Assembly (NCBI GenBank): GCA_002390845.1
Contig: DGQT01000003.1
Coordinates: 1 to 60,347 of the forward strand
Reading direction: 5' to 3'
Length of the DNA: 60,347 bases
From: Chitinophagaceae bacterium UBA4407
GTDB taxonomy: Bacteria > Bacteroidota > Bacteroidia > Chitinophagales > Chitinophagaceae
Shown piece after piece: positions 34,396 to 45,400 of this stretch. Every line of letters starts with the position of its first letter. Position 1 is the stretch's first letter. The position numbers and the translations under genes are program-made. A model generated the notes under the pieces. That model was not told where the DNA came from. It searched no databases and saw only the letters and a program-made list of their open reading frames with translations.

Positions 34396-36954
34396 ATGAG
34401 AAAACTTTTATCATTTACATTTTTGTTTCTTTCTCTTCTGTGCGCAAACGCACAGAATAAAAACTATTGGACGCCGGTGAACGAGGCTGACGTAAGTAAA
34501 GGCAAAGATTTATTTGCCAATCATTTTAAACCTGCTGCATACAAATTATTTCAGTTGCAGGAAACGTTACTTAGAGCTGATCTTTTTGCAGTTCCCTCAG
34601 AAAAATCTGTAACCGCAGCAAAGTCAGGCAGCACTATCAGTGTACCAAATCCTGACGGGCAAATCGAAAGCTTCCGTATTGTAGAAGCACCAATAATGGA
34701 AGCAGGCCTGGCAGCAAAATATCCTTCTATTAAATCTTATGTTGGTCAGGGTATCAACAATCCTTCTTCAACCATTCGTTTTGATATTACGCCTTCGGGT
34801 TTTCATGCAATGGTTACATCTGTAAACCGCCCTACTTTTTATGTAAATCCTTTGGACAAAGCAACTCAAACCTATGCGGTAAATGCAAGGAATCAAAACG
34901 ATCCGGTAAATCAATTTACATGTGAAGTAGAAGCTTCAATGACAGGTGGCATTGGTGATGGCAAAACTAACATAAAAGATAATGCTGATGATGGCAAACT
35001 ACGGCAGTATCGTTTGGCATTGAGTGTTAATGGCGAATATTCTCAATACTTTCTCGATGGCACAGAAGCCGATACAGCGGCTATGAAAGCGAAAGTAATG
35101 GACGATCTTGTAGCTTGCTTGGTAAGGGCCAATGAGGTTTATGAAAGGGATTTTGGTATTAGAATGGTGTTCTTTAATAATGAAGATACCCTCATCTTTC
35201 TGGATCCTGCAACAGATCCGTATAGTAAAAATTCAGGTGACTGGAACACCGCAATTCAAAATACATGCAAAACTTACGTAGGTAATGATAATTTCGATAT
35301 TGGTCATGTTATTATTAAAGTAGCAAAAATCAGCTTAAACAATGGAAATGCAGGCTGCATTGGCTGCGTTTGTAGTAATAGCACTGCCCCAAATAGATAT
35401 AAAGGCAGCGGCTTTACTGCTTATTATGATCCAAGCCTTTTAGATTACGAAGTAATTGATTACTGGACACACGAAATGGGCCACCAGTTTGGTTCTAACC
35501 ATACTTTTACTTTTAGTACTGAAGGTACACAGGCGCAAATAGAACCCGGAAGCGGTTCAACCATTATGGGTTATGCCGGTATTACCGGGGCAACAGATGT
35601 ACAGCCGCATAGTGATGATCTGTTTGCCACAGTAAGTATCTCTCAAAATGCTTCTTACATGAAATCACAAACACAAGGCGGTGCATGTGCGGTAGTTACA
35701 GAGACCTCGAATCAAACTCCCACTGTAGATGCAGGTGCTGATTATACAATTCCAAAGTCAACAGCATTTGTTTTAACAGGTGTTGCTGCAGATGCTGACA
35801 AAACAGACAATCTATCCTCAGTTTGGGAGCAAATTGATGTTGGCACCTCTTCAACAACTTATCCTAAAACTTCCGCTACTAAAGGACCGGCCTTCCGCAC
35901 ATTCAATTATATTGCTGCTCCGGTAAGATATTTTCCTGAACTTTCAACAACGCTTAAAGGTCTTGTAAACACAAAATGGGAAGCCCTGCCAGCCGTTGCA
36001 AGAGACTTGAATTTCCGTTTTACTGCAAGGGATAATCACCCAGGTGGTGGCAATAATAATAGTGATGATATGGTTGTTACAGTAGATGCAGCCTCAGGCC
36101 CTTTTGTTGTAACAACGCAGAACACCACACCTGCTGAATGGTTTGGCGGCGACAACCAAACCATTACATGGGATGTTGCAAACACAGATGCCGCACCTGT
36201 AAATTGCAGCAACGTAAATATTTTATTGTCAACAGATGGTGGTGATAGTTTTTCAATTGTATTGGCTGCAAATACTCCAAATGATGGCAGTGAAGAAATC
36301 ACTGTTCCATCTGTAAATACCGATAATGCGAGAATTAAAATCGAAGCCGTGGGCAATATCTTTTTCGATATTTCGAATACCGATTTCTCAGTTAAATCAG
36401 CATTGCCGGTAACCTGGCTATCTTTTACCGCGCAACGCTTGAACAATACTGCTGCAGTATTGCTTAACTGGAGTACCGTAACTGAGCAAAGCAATAATTA
36501 TTTCGAAGTAGAGCGTAGTGCTGATGGCGCATCTTTTACACAGCTTTCAAAAGTAACTGCGGGCAATCATCCCGGCCAGGCGCAGTCTTATACTTATTCA
36601 GATTATAAAGCAATAGCAGGAGCCAATTACTATCGTTTAAAACAGGTAGATGCAGATGGCTACAGCAGTTATTCAGCTATTGCAAAAGTTATGTTACCAA
36701 CCGATGGAATTACCTGGAGTGTACAGCCAAATCCTGCAACAAATGCTGCTGTTTTGTTGGCACGCAAAGAGTTAAATAATGTACACATACAGCTTACCAA
36801 TGCATCGGGTAAAGTTGTTTATAAACTGCAGCAGTTAAGGATTTCAGCGGGCCAGCAAATAACAATACCGGTAAATAACCTGCCAAAGGGAATGTATATT
36901 CTTAACCTTAGCAGCAATGAAAATAACAAGTCAGAAAAATTGATTGTACAATAA
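34396..36954 (+). CDS. Secreted M12B (reprolysin-like) metalloprotease, T9SS cargo
   Basis: 852 aa. Seen: signal peptide (1–20, FLFLSLLCANAQ), a propeptide-like region, the zinc metalloprotease motif HEMGHQFGSNH with ligands His359, His363 and His369 and catalytic Glu360, followed by the Met-turn STIMGYAGI. Ig-like and fibronectin-like regions follow (about 440–690). A C-terminal type A sorting domain ends the protein (WSVQPNPATNAAVLL, LPKGMYILNLSSNENNKSEKLIVQ). Known: such enzymes degrade extracellular proteins and are exported via T9SS. Own terminator at 36986. Confidence 0.93.
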   Translation: MRKLLSFTFLFLSLLCANAQNKNYWTPVNEADVSKGKDLFANHFKPAAYKLFQLQETLLRADLFAVPSEKSVTAAKSGSTISVPNPDGQIESFRIVEAPIMEAGLAAKYPSIKSYVGQGINNPSSTIRFDITPSGFHAMVTSVNRPTFYVNPLDKATQTYAVNARNQNDPVNQFTCEVEASMTGGIGDGKTNIKDNADDGKLRQYRLALSVNGEYSQYFLDGTEADTAAMKAKVMDDLVACLVRANEVYERDFGIRMVFFNNEDTLIFLDPATDPYSKNSGDWNTAIQNTCKTYVGNDNFDIGHVIIKVAKISLNNGNAGCIGCVCSNSTAPNRYKGSGFTAYYDPSLLDYEVIDYWTHEMGHQFGSNHTFTFSTEGTQAQIEPGSGSTIMGYAGITGATDVQPHSDDLFATVSISQNASYMKSQTQGGACAVVTETSNQTPTVDAGADYTIPKSTAFVLTGVAADADKTDNLSSVWEQIDVGTSSTTYPKTSATKGPAFRTFNYIAAPVRYFPELSTTLKGLVNTKWEALPAVARDLNFRFTARDNHPGGGNNNSDDMVVTVDAASGPFVVTTQNTTPAEWFGGDNQTITWDVANTDAAPVNCSNVNILLSTDGGDSFSIVLAANTPNDGSEEITVPSVNTDNARIKIEAVGNIFFDISNTDFSVKSALPVTWLSFTAQRLNNTAAVLLNWSTVTEQSNNYFEVERSADGASFTQLSKVTAGNHPGQAQSYTYSDYKAIAGANYYRLKQVDADGYSSYSAIAKVMLPTDGITWSVQPNPATNAAVLLARKELNNVHIQLTNASGKVVYKLQQLRISAGQQITIPVNNLPKGMYILNLSSNENNKSEKLIVQ

Positions 36955-36985
36955 GTTTTATCTCTGTTTTCTGCAAAACAAACGT

Positions 36986-37016
36986 GCCCCGGCTTTAAAA
37001 ACCGGGGCCTTGTTTT
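36986..37016 (+). terminator. Terminator of the metalloprotease gene
   Basis: GCCCCGG / CTTTAAAAA / CCGGGGC followed by CTTGTTTT. Confidence 0.8.
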
Positions 37017-37037
37017 GAACTATATATTAAAGTATTA

Positions 37038-37125
37038 TTGACCAAACTGTTTTACTACTATCAGACTTCTCTTGCGTCGCACACTGCACCTGCAACAATT
37101 CTATTGAACAATCCGATGCAGCAGT
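37038..37125 (-). repeat. Core repeat, type C, minus orientation
   Basis: TTGACCAAACTG outer end; core TTGCGTCGCACACTGCACC from 37072, then TGCAACAATTCTATTGAACA. Left arm of a pair with 37150. Confidence 0.88.
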
Positions 37126-37149
37126 GCCTACAATTTCAGGGTTGTTTTT

Positions 37150-37228
37150 TCGCAGGGATCAACAATGATTCAATTGCAGAAGTGTGCGACGCAACGATGC
37201 TTAATAGTAGTAATGCTGCCCGGTACAA
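37150..37228 (+). repeat. Core repeat, type A/C hybrid, plus orientation
   Basis: TTGCAGAAGTGTGCGACGCA (core ending 37194), then ACGATGCTTAATAGTAGTAA and TGCTGCCCGGTACAAAAAA at the 3' end of the oxidase gene. Confidence 0.88.
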
Positions 37229-37248
37229 AAAATTACATATTGCTTCGG

Positions 37249-40074
37249 CTATAGCGCTTCATCAACCAGGTACAGGATTGACTCGTAATTTTCTTTTACC
37301 GCTTCGGACATAGCCATTTCGCAGGTTTTTGTAGAAGAATAATATCCGTTATACTTTTTTTCATTTACTTCCAGTGCTTCCGGAAGCGTTGCTGCAGCAG
37401 TAAGTTCGGGAAACAGAAAACCTCTGTCGCCAGCCATGCCACAACATCCTGCATGTTTAGGAACCGTAACTTCATTTGCAAAATGATTGGCTACTTTAAT
37501 AAACTTATTTCCTGTTTTCATTTTCTCCAATGAGCAAACCGGGTGCAGTACAACATTGCTTTTCTTTTGTTTTACTACGGCTGCCGGAATAACCATATCG
37601 TGTAAAAAATCTACACTGTCGAGGATGGTTAATTTGTCAAATATTTTTTTGTTTACCTCGTTCAGCGATGGACGTAAATGCTGCAAAGTGTACGCACAGG
37701 AACTTACATCAATAACGATAGGAAACGCCCCTTCGCCACTACTTTCCCATAACTTTTCCACGATGTTATTTGCTGTAAACTCACAGGCATTTTTAAATCC
37801 TTTTGAAGAAAATATCTGGCTGCAGCAACTGCCTTTTATGTTTTCAGGAATAATGATTTGGATACCCGACTTATTGCAAATACTGATAAAAGTTTCCATG
37901 ATATTTTTTTCTTTGCCTTCATAAGTACCCAGCATTCTTGAAATGCAGGATGGGAAATAAACAATGGTATTTTTTAGAGAAGTATTGCCCGACTCTGTTC
38001 TTCGTTTCAGTATTGAAAGATTCGGTGGATAGTTTATTTGGGCTGACCACAATGGCATTGACGAAACCAATTTTTTTACTCCTTTTGTAAGATTGGTCAT
38101 TGCTTTTTTGCCAAACAATTTATTTACAGCAATACCAGTTTTTAAAGCAAAGCGTGCAAGTGCTTCTACAGCCTTGAAATTTTTTGCAGTCGTTAATGCA
38201 ATCCTGTTTGCTGTAACCGAATGATTTTCTCTTCTGAGGCGTTTTACCAAATCGCCGGTATTAATATCAACGGGGCAGGCACCGGCACACAAGCCATCTA
38301 CAGCACAGGTATCCAGCACATCGTACTGGTATTGGCTCAATAACAGTTTATAATTTGTATCATCGCCAGCGTTTGCCAATTGTTTTAATGCTCTTCTGAT
38401 TACAATTCTTCTTCTTGGCGTAGCGGTAATGTCGCGGCTCGGGCATTTGTGTTCGCAGTAACCACACTCAATACATTTATCCACTTCTTCTTCAACGGCT
38501 GGCAGTTCTTTAAGATTCTTGATGTGCACATTTTTATCTTCATTAATGATCACCCCGGGATTCAGCAGCAAATGCGGATCAATTGTACACTTGATCTTTT
38601 TCATTATTTCATACGCGGCGCCACCCCATTCTGTTTCTACAAAAGGAGCCATATTACGACCTGTGCCATGTTCTGCTTTTAAGCTGCCATTGTATTGATC
38701 TACCACCATTGTAATTACTTCCCTCATGAAGAGATCGTACCTGGTAATCTCCTCAGGTGTGCTGAAAGACTGCGTTACTACAAAATGAATATTACCATCT
38801 TTGGCATGCCCGAAAATGATGGCATTATAATATTCGTATTTTTTAAAGAGCACTTGCAAATCAGTAATCGCATCGCCTAATTTCTCAACCGGGAAAGCAA
38901 CATCTTCGAGTATTACAGTAGTGCCACTTGCGCGCACCGCACCAACCGCAGGGAAAAGCCCTTTGCGAACTTTCCACAAAAAATCCTGCTCAGCGGGATC
39001 ATTAGTAAATGCTGGTGCATTATATAAATTAAAATCGCTTGTTGATGATAAAAAATTATTCACTCTTACTTCTAATGCTTCAGGATTGTTTTCCTGGAAT
39101 TCAATTAACAAGGCCGCCGCAGCTTCAGGAAGCGTTTTTACAATGGCGGGCATACCAGTCATATTTTCAACAGCACGCAGCGATGCCCGGTCCATCAATT
39201 CTACCATTAATGCTCCTGCATTTGTAAGCGGAACAATTGCCTGGCATGCATCATAGATATTTGGAAAGTAAAGCAGCGCGGTTGATTTGAAAGGATAATC
39301 AGGAACCGTTTGCAGAACCGCTTCTGCAATAAATGCCAGCGTTCCTTCGCAACCAATTAAGAGGTGCGCCAGTATATCCAAAGGATGTTCATGATCAATA
39401 AAAGCGTTTAACGAATAGCCAACCGTATTTTTTGTTAGATATTTTTTGCGGATTTTTTGATGCAGTATTTCATCGGCTTCAATTTCATATTTTATGTCAT
39501 GCAGGGTGCTAAATAATTCCGGGCACTCTTTTTCAAAACGTGTATAATCGGAGACATTTTCAGTGCTGAATGTTTCTCCATCGGGTAGTATGAAGCGTAT
39601 ATATTTTATGGTGTGGTAAGAATTTAACTTTACGCCACAACACATACCGCTTGCATTGTTCGAAAGAATGCCGCCCATCATTGCGGCGCTGATGCTCGAA
39701 GGGTCGGGCCCTATTTTTCTTTTGTACTTTTTTAAAAAGGCGTTTACCATTGCACCCGTAATACCGGGTTGCACCCGAACCAGTTCCCCGTTGTTCTCAA
39801 CTTGTATTTTATTCCAGTGTTGGCTCAGATCAACCAAAATACCATCTGTTATAGACTGGCCCGAAAGGCTTGTGCCGCCTGTACGGAATACCAACGGGAT
39901 GTTGTGTTGTTGCGAAAATTGAAAGAGTGAAATAATTTCTGCTTCATTCACTGGCTGCACCACTGCCCTGGGAATTAAGTGATAAAAACCTGCATCTGAA
40001 GCAAAAGATACAAGATCAATATATCTCGACCTGATGCGGTTTTCCGGTAATATTTTTTTTAGCGCTTCTATCAT
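37249..40074 (-). CDS. FAD- and Fe-S-binding oxidoreductase (D-lactate/glycolate oxidase type)
   Basis: 941 aa. Seen: an N-terminal PCMH-type FAD-binding domain (IPLVFRTGGTSLSGQSITDGILVDLS; GPDPSSISAAMMGGILSNNASGM), FAD-oxidase C-terminal domain with FGHAKDGNIHFVV and EHGTGRNM, then two ferredoxin-like clusters CIECGYCEHKCPS (about 534–546) and CAVDGLCAGACPVD (about 586–599), and C-terminal CCG-type cysteine motifs (VCSLEKM; HAGCCGMAGDRGF, about 870–882). This is the fused GlcD–GlcF / Dld-II layout that oxidises 2-hydroxy acids into the respiratory chain. Adjacent SDR and lactonase genes suggest a sugar-acid route, but D-lactate is equally possible. Confidence 0.9.
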   Translation of the reverse strand: MIEALKKILPENRIRSRYIDLVSFASDAGFYHLIPRAVVQPVNEAEIISLFQFSQQHNIPLVFRTGGTSLSGQSITDGILVDLSQHWNKIQVENNGELVRVQPGITGAMVNAFLKKYKRKIGPDPSSISAAMMGGILSNNASGMCCGVKLNSYHTIKYIRFILPDGETFSTENVSDYTRFEKECPELFSTLHDIKYEIEADEILHQKIRKKYLTKNTVGYSLNAFIDHEHPLDILAHLLIGCEGTLAFIAEAVLQTVPDYPFKSTALLYFPNIYDACQAIVPLTNAGALMVELMDRASLRAVENMTGMPAIVKTLPEAAAALLIEFQENNPEALEVRVNNFLSSTSDFNLYNAPAFTNDPAEQDFLWKVRKGLFPAVGAVRASGTTVILEDVAFPVEKLGDAITDLQVLFKKYEYYNAIIFGHAKDGNIHFVVTQSFSTPEEITRYDLFMREVITMVVDQYNGSLKAEHGTGRNMAPFVETEWGGAAYEIMKKIKCTIDPHLLLNPGVIINEDKNVHIKNLKELPAVEEEVDKCIECGYCEHKCPSRDITATPRRRIVIRRALKQLANAGDDTNYKLLLSQYQYDVLDTCAVDGLCAGACPVDINTGDLVKRLRRENHSVTANRIALTTAKNFKAVEALARFALKTGIAVNKLFGKKAMTNLTKGVKKLVSSMPLWSAQINYPPNLSILKRRTESGNTSLKNTIVYFPSCISRMLGTYEGKEKNIMETFISICNKSGIQIIIPENIKGSCCSQIFSSKGFKNACEFTANNIVEKLWESSGEGAFPIVIDVSSCAYTLQHLRPSLNEVNKKIFDKLTILDSVDFLHDMVIPAAVVKQKKSNVVLHPVCSLEKMKTGNKFIKVANHFANEVTVPKHAGCCGMAGDRGFLFPELTAAATLPEALEVNEKKYNGYYSSTKTCEMAMSEAVKENYESILYLVDEAL

Positions 40075-40159
40075 TTATATATACCTGAATAAATATGAAG
40101 ATGCAAGATAGCTGTGATTTGCTGCAATATAATTTAATAGAAGAAGTCCAAAAAATAAG

Positions 40160-40335
40160 TACGGGACTGCACCGGATTGTTGAATGGAATTGTTGCAGAT
40201 GCAGTGTGCGACCCCGAGTTCCGCTGCGCTCGTCGGGGTAAACTGCCACGCCTTTGATAGATGCCATAAAAGAGGAACTGTGAACCGAGCGTGGCAACGA
40301 TGATGCTATAAAAAAATAATGCTGGGCCCATAAAA
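40160..40335 (+). repeat. Core repeat, types C plus D mosaic, plus orientation
   Basis: GCACCGGATTGTTGAATGGA and GCAGTGTGCGA, then cassette CCCCGAGTTCCGCTGCGCTC, CTGCCACGCCTTTGATAGAT and GAACCGAGCGTGGCAACGA, ending TGGGCCCATAAAAAAA. Its 40208–40309 part recurs at 42271–42372. Confidence 0.87.
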
Positions 40336-40365
40336 AAATTCATAAAACACAATCAAAAGCTCCGG

Positions 40366-41118
40366 TTAATAAGTAGCCCTGCCGCCGGAAATATCAAATA
40401 TAAATCCTGTATTAAAACTTGCCTCCTTCGAAACGATCCAAGTAGCAATGGATGCAACTTCTTCTATGGTGCCCAGCCTGCCCATAGGGATTTTCGCAGT
40501 CATATAAGCCAATTGTTCGGGTGCCGTATTTTCGTTCATTGCAGTTTTGATAACAGCGGGAGCAAGGCCATTAACCGTAATACCTGTTTGCGCATATTCT
40601 TTGCCAATGCCTTTAACAAGCCCGATTACACCAGCTTTCATACTTGAATAACCGGCCATAAAAGGATTGCCTTCTTTGCCGGCGATAGATGCAATTAATA
40701 AGATACGCCCATAATTATTAGGTTCCATTGCCTTTAATGCATGCTTCGTCATAAGGAAAGCACCCCGTAAATTTATTGCGTAAATTTTATCGTATTCTTC
40801 GGTAGGGTAGTTGGTAATTTTTGTATTGGTTGGACCAACAATACCTGCTGAATTGATCATGATATCGATCTTTCCAAAATTGTTTACAACATCAAGCATC
40901 GCTTGCTGTACCTGGCTTTCTGAAGATATATCTACTGTGTAACCTTCGGCATTGCAACCCTTATCCCTTAATATTTTCAGCGCTTTTGTAAGGAGCTTTT
41001 CATTAATATCAAACAATTGAATACTGCCACCTTCCAATGCAATGCGTTCTGCAATACCAAAGCCCAATCCATCTGCACCGCCTGAAATTACAGCTACCTG
41101 GTTTTCGAATCTTTTCAT
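40366..41118 (-). CDS. Short-chain dehydrogenase/reductase
   Basis: 250 aa. Classical SDR: cofactor loop ISGGADGLGFGIAERIA (about 11–27), an acidic residue after beta-2 (LFDINEK) that favours NAD, NSAGIVGP (about 87–94), catalytic Ser in LIASIAGKEG (about 139–148) and YSSMKAG (Tyr/Lys, about 154–160). Ends with the family FDISGGRATY. Next to an SMP-30-type lactonase, so it probably oxidises an aldose or polyol whose lactone that enzyme opens (inference). Confidence 0.9.
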   Translation of the reverse strand: MKRFENQVAVISGGADGLGFGIAERIALEGGSIQLFDINEKLLTKALKILRDKGCNAEGYTVDISSESQVQQAMLDVVNNFGKIDIMINSAGIVGPTNTKITNYPTEEYDKIYAINLRGAFLMTKHALKAMEPNNYGRILLIASIAGKEGNPFMAGYSSMKAGVIGLVKGIGKEYAQTGITVNGLAPAVIKTAMNENTAPEQLAYMTAKIPMGRLGTIEEVASIATWIVSKEASFNTGFIFDISGGRATY

Positions 41119-41149
41119 ATATAGTTGCTTAGGTTTTATATTTTATTTT

Positions 41150-41215
41150 TATGAGCCAGGCATTTGTTTTTCATGGAATCATTGTTGCGTCGCACTCTTG
41201 TACGGTTTGATATTT
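41150..41215 (-). repeat. Core repeat, type A, minus orientation
   Basis: TATGAGCCAGGC outer end; core TTGCGTCGCACTCTTGTAC at 41185–41203, between the SDR and lactonase genes. Confidence 0.9.
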
Positions 41216-41228
41216 TTTCAGCAAACAA

Positions 41229-42122
41229 TCAAACCTTAAATTCAAATGCAGGCAACCCTTTAAATCCGCAATTACGCAAGACAAACAGTGAGCCTGCCAG
41301 GGGCTGCTGCACCAATTCACTTTCGCTAAGCCCAACATTTGCCGAGGTGATATACAGATCTTCAAATGTTGGGCCGCCGAATGTGCAGGAAGTAACTTTT
41401 GCTACAGGTAACTTAATTGTATACAGTTTTTCTCCTGTATGGGGGTTCCATCTTGTAACCTGCCAGCCATCCCAATGCGCAATCCAGAGCATGCCTTGAT
41501 TGTCTATGGTCATTCCATCGGGTATGCCTTCTTCCTTTTCAATTTTTACTACGGTTCTTTTATTACTGATATGCCCGGTGGCTTTATCATAATCATAAGC
41601 CACCACCTGCATTGTTGGCGAGTCGATATAATAAAATGTTTGATGATCTGAACTCCATGCCATACCGTTAGAAATACTAACCGCTTCAATTTTTTTTACC
41701 GGGTCCAAACCATTTTGCATCATATAAACATTGCCGGTACCGGTATCTTCTGAAAGTGACATAGTACCTGCCCAAAACCTTCCGGCGGGGTCGCACTTTC
41801 CTTCATTAAAGCGGTTGTTGGGTAAATGGTTTTCAGGATCTGTAATCATTTTTATTTCATGGGTTTCCTGGTTAATAAGAGCAAAGCCATTTTGCAGGGC
41901 AGCAATCATATTTCCATTTGTGCAAACTGCTAAAGAGCCAATCATTTGGTGAACATGGATGGTTTTATGCGTTTGTTGTTCTGTGGCATACTGATGGATT
42001 TGCCCATTGAGAATATCAATCCAGCAAATGGTTTTGCTGGTAGCATCCCATACCGGGCCTTCGCCAAGCAGGCATTTATGATCAGTAATAATTTCTAAGT
42101 CAATGCCAGCTTTTTCCGTCAT
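41229..42122 (-). CDS. SMP-30/gluconolactonase family protein
   Basis: 297 aa. Six-bladed propeller lactonase: N-terminal LLGEGPVWDATSKTICWIDI with the metal-binding Glu, FNEGKCDPAGRFWAGTMS, ISNGMAWSSDHQTFYYIDSPT, and PDGMTIDNQGMLWIAHWDGWQVTRWNP; metal ligands Glu, Asn and Asp are present. Hydrolyses sugar lactones. Pairs with the SDR (40366). The SDR–lactonase module is bounded by two near-identical 102-bp direct repeats. Confidence 0.9.
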   Translation of the reverse strand: MTEKAGIDLEIITDHKCLLGEGPVWDATSKTICWIDILNGQIHQYATEQQTHKTIHVHQMIGSLAVCTNGNMIAALQNGFALINQETHEIKMITDPENHLPNNRFNEGKCDPAGRFWAGTMSLSEDTGTGNVYMMQNGLDPVKKIEAVSISNGMAWSSDHQTFYYIDSPTMQVVAYDYDKATGHISNKRTVVKIEKEEGIPDGMTIDNQGMLWIAHWDGWQVTRWNPHTGEKLYTIKLPVAKVTSCTFGGPTFEDLYITSANVGLSESELVQQPLAGSLFVLRNCGFKGLPAFEFKV

Positions 42123-42224
42123 ACCATTGTATTTATAATGCCTGATTGATTTGTTGGATAAGAATATGTTTTAAAACTGTACTTTTTTATAATAAGAAGT
42201 TGTTTATAATTTGTTTGCAGTGTT

Positions 42225-42400
42225 GCATTTACAACCGAACGATGCCATTTTTACCACAGACAAACTGATTGCGACCCCGAGTTCCGCTTCGCTCGTCGGG
42301 GTAAACTGCCACGCCTTTGATAGATGCCATAAAAGAGGAACTTTGAACCGAGCTTGGCAACGAAGCTGCTATGAAAACTTATGCTGGTATTACAAACATC
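42225..42400 (+). repeat. Core repeat, type D mosaic, plus orientation
   Basis: ATTGCGA, then CCCCGAGTTCCGCTTCGCTC, CTGCCACGCCTTTGATAGAT and GAACCGAGCTTGGCAACGAA. The 42271–42372 segment differs from 40208–40309 at only about five positions. Confidence 0.87.
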
Positions 42401-42430
42401 TATATAAAAAAGCTTTTAACTGAATATCTT

Positions 42431-45400
42431 TTATAAACTGGCCTTAACCGGTAATTGAATAATAAACGTGGTTCCTTCGCCTTCTTTTGTTTCTACTTTT
42501 ATTTCGCCGCCCTGCGCTTTTATAATATCGTAGCTAAGGCTTAAACCAAGCCCTGTGCCCTGGCCGGTAGGTTTGGTAGTGAAGAATGGCTGGAATATTT
42601 TGTCGACTATTTTTTGAGGAATACCTTTTCCGTTGTCTTTTACACTGATATAAATGTGGGTCTCCGATTTATTTGTACTTACTGAAACTGTTGGTTCGTA
42701 ACCCGCTATATTCTGTTGCTTTTTTTCGTTAACGGCATAAAATGCATTGTTGTAAAGATTGAGTAATACTCTTCCTATTTCCTGCGGAATAATGTTCTGC
42801 TTTTCAATATCCGTATTAAAATATGTTTGGGTTGTTATGTTTGACCAATTATTTTTTGCGCTGAAGAAGTTTGAGGCGAGGCGCAGGTACTCGGCTGATA
42901 ACGCATTAATATCAGTAGGTTCCTTTTTACCGGAGCCGCTGCTGCTATGTTCAAGCATTGATTTAACGATGGCATCTGCACGTTTGCCGTGATGGTTAAT
43001 TCTTTCTAAATTTTGTTTTAAATCTGCTGCTATAACCTTGGCTTCGGTAATAGCTCCCTTATCTAATTCTCCGTTCATTTCGTCGATGAGTTCGTTGCTG
43101 ACTTCGGAGAAATTGTTTACAAAATTTAAGGGGTTTTGTATTTCGTGTGCAATGCCTGCAGTGAGTTCGCCCAGTGAAGCCATCTTTTCTGACTGAATAA
43201 GCTGGGCTTGTGCTGCTTCAAGATCTTTGAGGGTATCTTCTATTTTTTTCTTTTGCACTTCTACTGTTTCTTTTTCTTCTCTTATTTGTTTTGTGGCAAT
43301 AGTTATTTTTTGTTCCAGTATATTTTTTTGGTGAATGATGCGGCGGCTGTTCCATCTTACAAATAATAAAATAAAAATGATGGTAAGTATTAAATATACC
43401 GTGTACATCCACCATGTTCTCCACCATGGCGGGAGTACTTCAAAAGTATAAGTTACAGGCTCACTCCAAACTCCATCGGGGCTTTGAGCCTTTAATTTAA
43501 AAGTATAAGTGCCTTCGAAAATGTTTCCGAAACTGGCAGAAGCTTTGGTGTCTGGGGGGCTCCAGCCTTTATCGTAACCCTCAAGCATGTACTGATATTT
43601 TACCAGGAAATTTCTTCCGGTTTCGATGGCATTAAATTCAAAGCTGATATTGTTGTCTTGATGGGAAAGTACAAGCTTTTCAGGAATTGCATACCATTTT
43701 GAAATACCATCAAAAGATACTTTGGTAAATTTCCTGCGCATTGAATCCCTTTCAATATCGCTTAGGGGTCTTTTGAAATCGTAAATCTCTTCGATTATGT
43801 TCGGGGCAGTGCTGTTACTATCAATCTTTTCATTTGCTGCATTGGCAGTTAAGTCATTCCAGGTAATATTTTCATTATTTATCTTTACCCTTTGAATAAC
43901 AACCGTTGGTGGTTTCATATCCTGGTTAATAATAGCCCTGGGGTCAAAACGTACGAGTGCTGTTTTATCAGATCCTGTGGCAATCCATATAATTCCTTTA
44001 CTGTCTTTATACATTGCGCCCGGCCCAATATTTACATCTTTTACCGGGTAGCCGGTAGTGGAATTATAAACTTTTCTAACCGTCCATTTTTTGTCAGCCG
44101 TATTGGTTGAATTGCCGGGCATTAGCTCGCATATACCAAGATTGGTTCCTATGTACAATAAACTATTATCATCCGGTACAACCTGAGTGACATAATTATC
44201 CGGCAGCCCATCTTTGGTGGTAAAAGTTTCAAATAAGGGTCCGTAAAATGGTTCCTTATTTTTGATGGCTTCAGAAAATTGAACCAGGGCTTTGGGGCTA
44301 AGCAGGCTTAACCCTTCCTGCGTGCCAAACCAAAGATTGCCGCTTTTGTCTTCCTTAATTGTCCAAACCACATCATCGGCCAGACCTTGAATTGTAGAAA
44401 AGTTTATAAAACTTTTCCCGTCAAATTTACTTACACCACCGCCGGAGGTTCCAAACCAAACGTTACCGCTCCCATCTTCTGTTATACTATAAACTACATT
44501 ATTTGCGAGACCTTGTTCTGTAGTATAGTTAATAAAACTTTTTCCATTGAATTTACTTACACCTCCACCGGATGTAGCAAACCAGAGGTTGCCTGTCTTA
44601 TCTTCCAGAATACTAAAAACCGCATTATTGGCAAGGCCCTGTGCCGTGGTATAATTTGTGAATTTTTTTCCATCATATTTAATTACGCCGCCGCCTGATG
44701 TGCCAAACCAAAGACTGCCTCTTTTATCTTTTGCAATGCAATAAATTACATCATTGGTAATGCCCTGAGACCTTGCATAATTCGTAAAACTTCTCCCATC
44801 GTATTTAGAAACCCCGTTTCCCAAAGTGCCGAACCAAAGGTTACCAATTTGATCTTCAACTATGCTGTAAACTACATTGTTTGCAAGTCCTTGTGCTGTA
44901 GTATAATTTGTAAAGCTGTTACCGGCATATTTACCTATTCCGCCTCCAAAAGTACCAAACCAAAGGTTGCCCGTTTCATCTTCAGTGATGCTGTACACTG
45001 CATTATTCACGAGCCCCTGGGCAGTAGTATAATTTGTAAAATTTTCTCCATCATACTTACTGATACCGCCTCCATCAGTTCCAAACCAAATATTCCCTGT
45101 TCTGTCTTCTTTAATGCTAAAAACTGCATTATTTGCAAACCCCTGTGCAGTAGTGTAATTTGTAAAACTTTTTCCGTCATATTTGCTTATACCTCCTCCA
45201 TTCGTACCAAACCAAAGATTGTCTTTTTTATCTTCTATAATACATCGTACATCATTACCGGCAAGCCCCTGATCTGTTGTGTAATTGGTAAAGGTGTTAC
45301 CATCATATTTGCTTACCCCGCCCTGATATGTGCCAAACCAAATGTTTCCCGCACTGTCTTCTATAATGCTGCGGACTACATTACTGGCAAGCCCCTGGGT

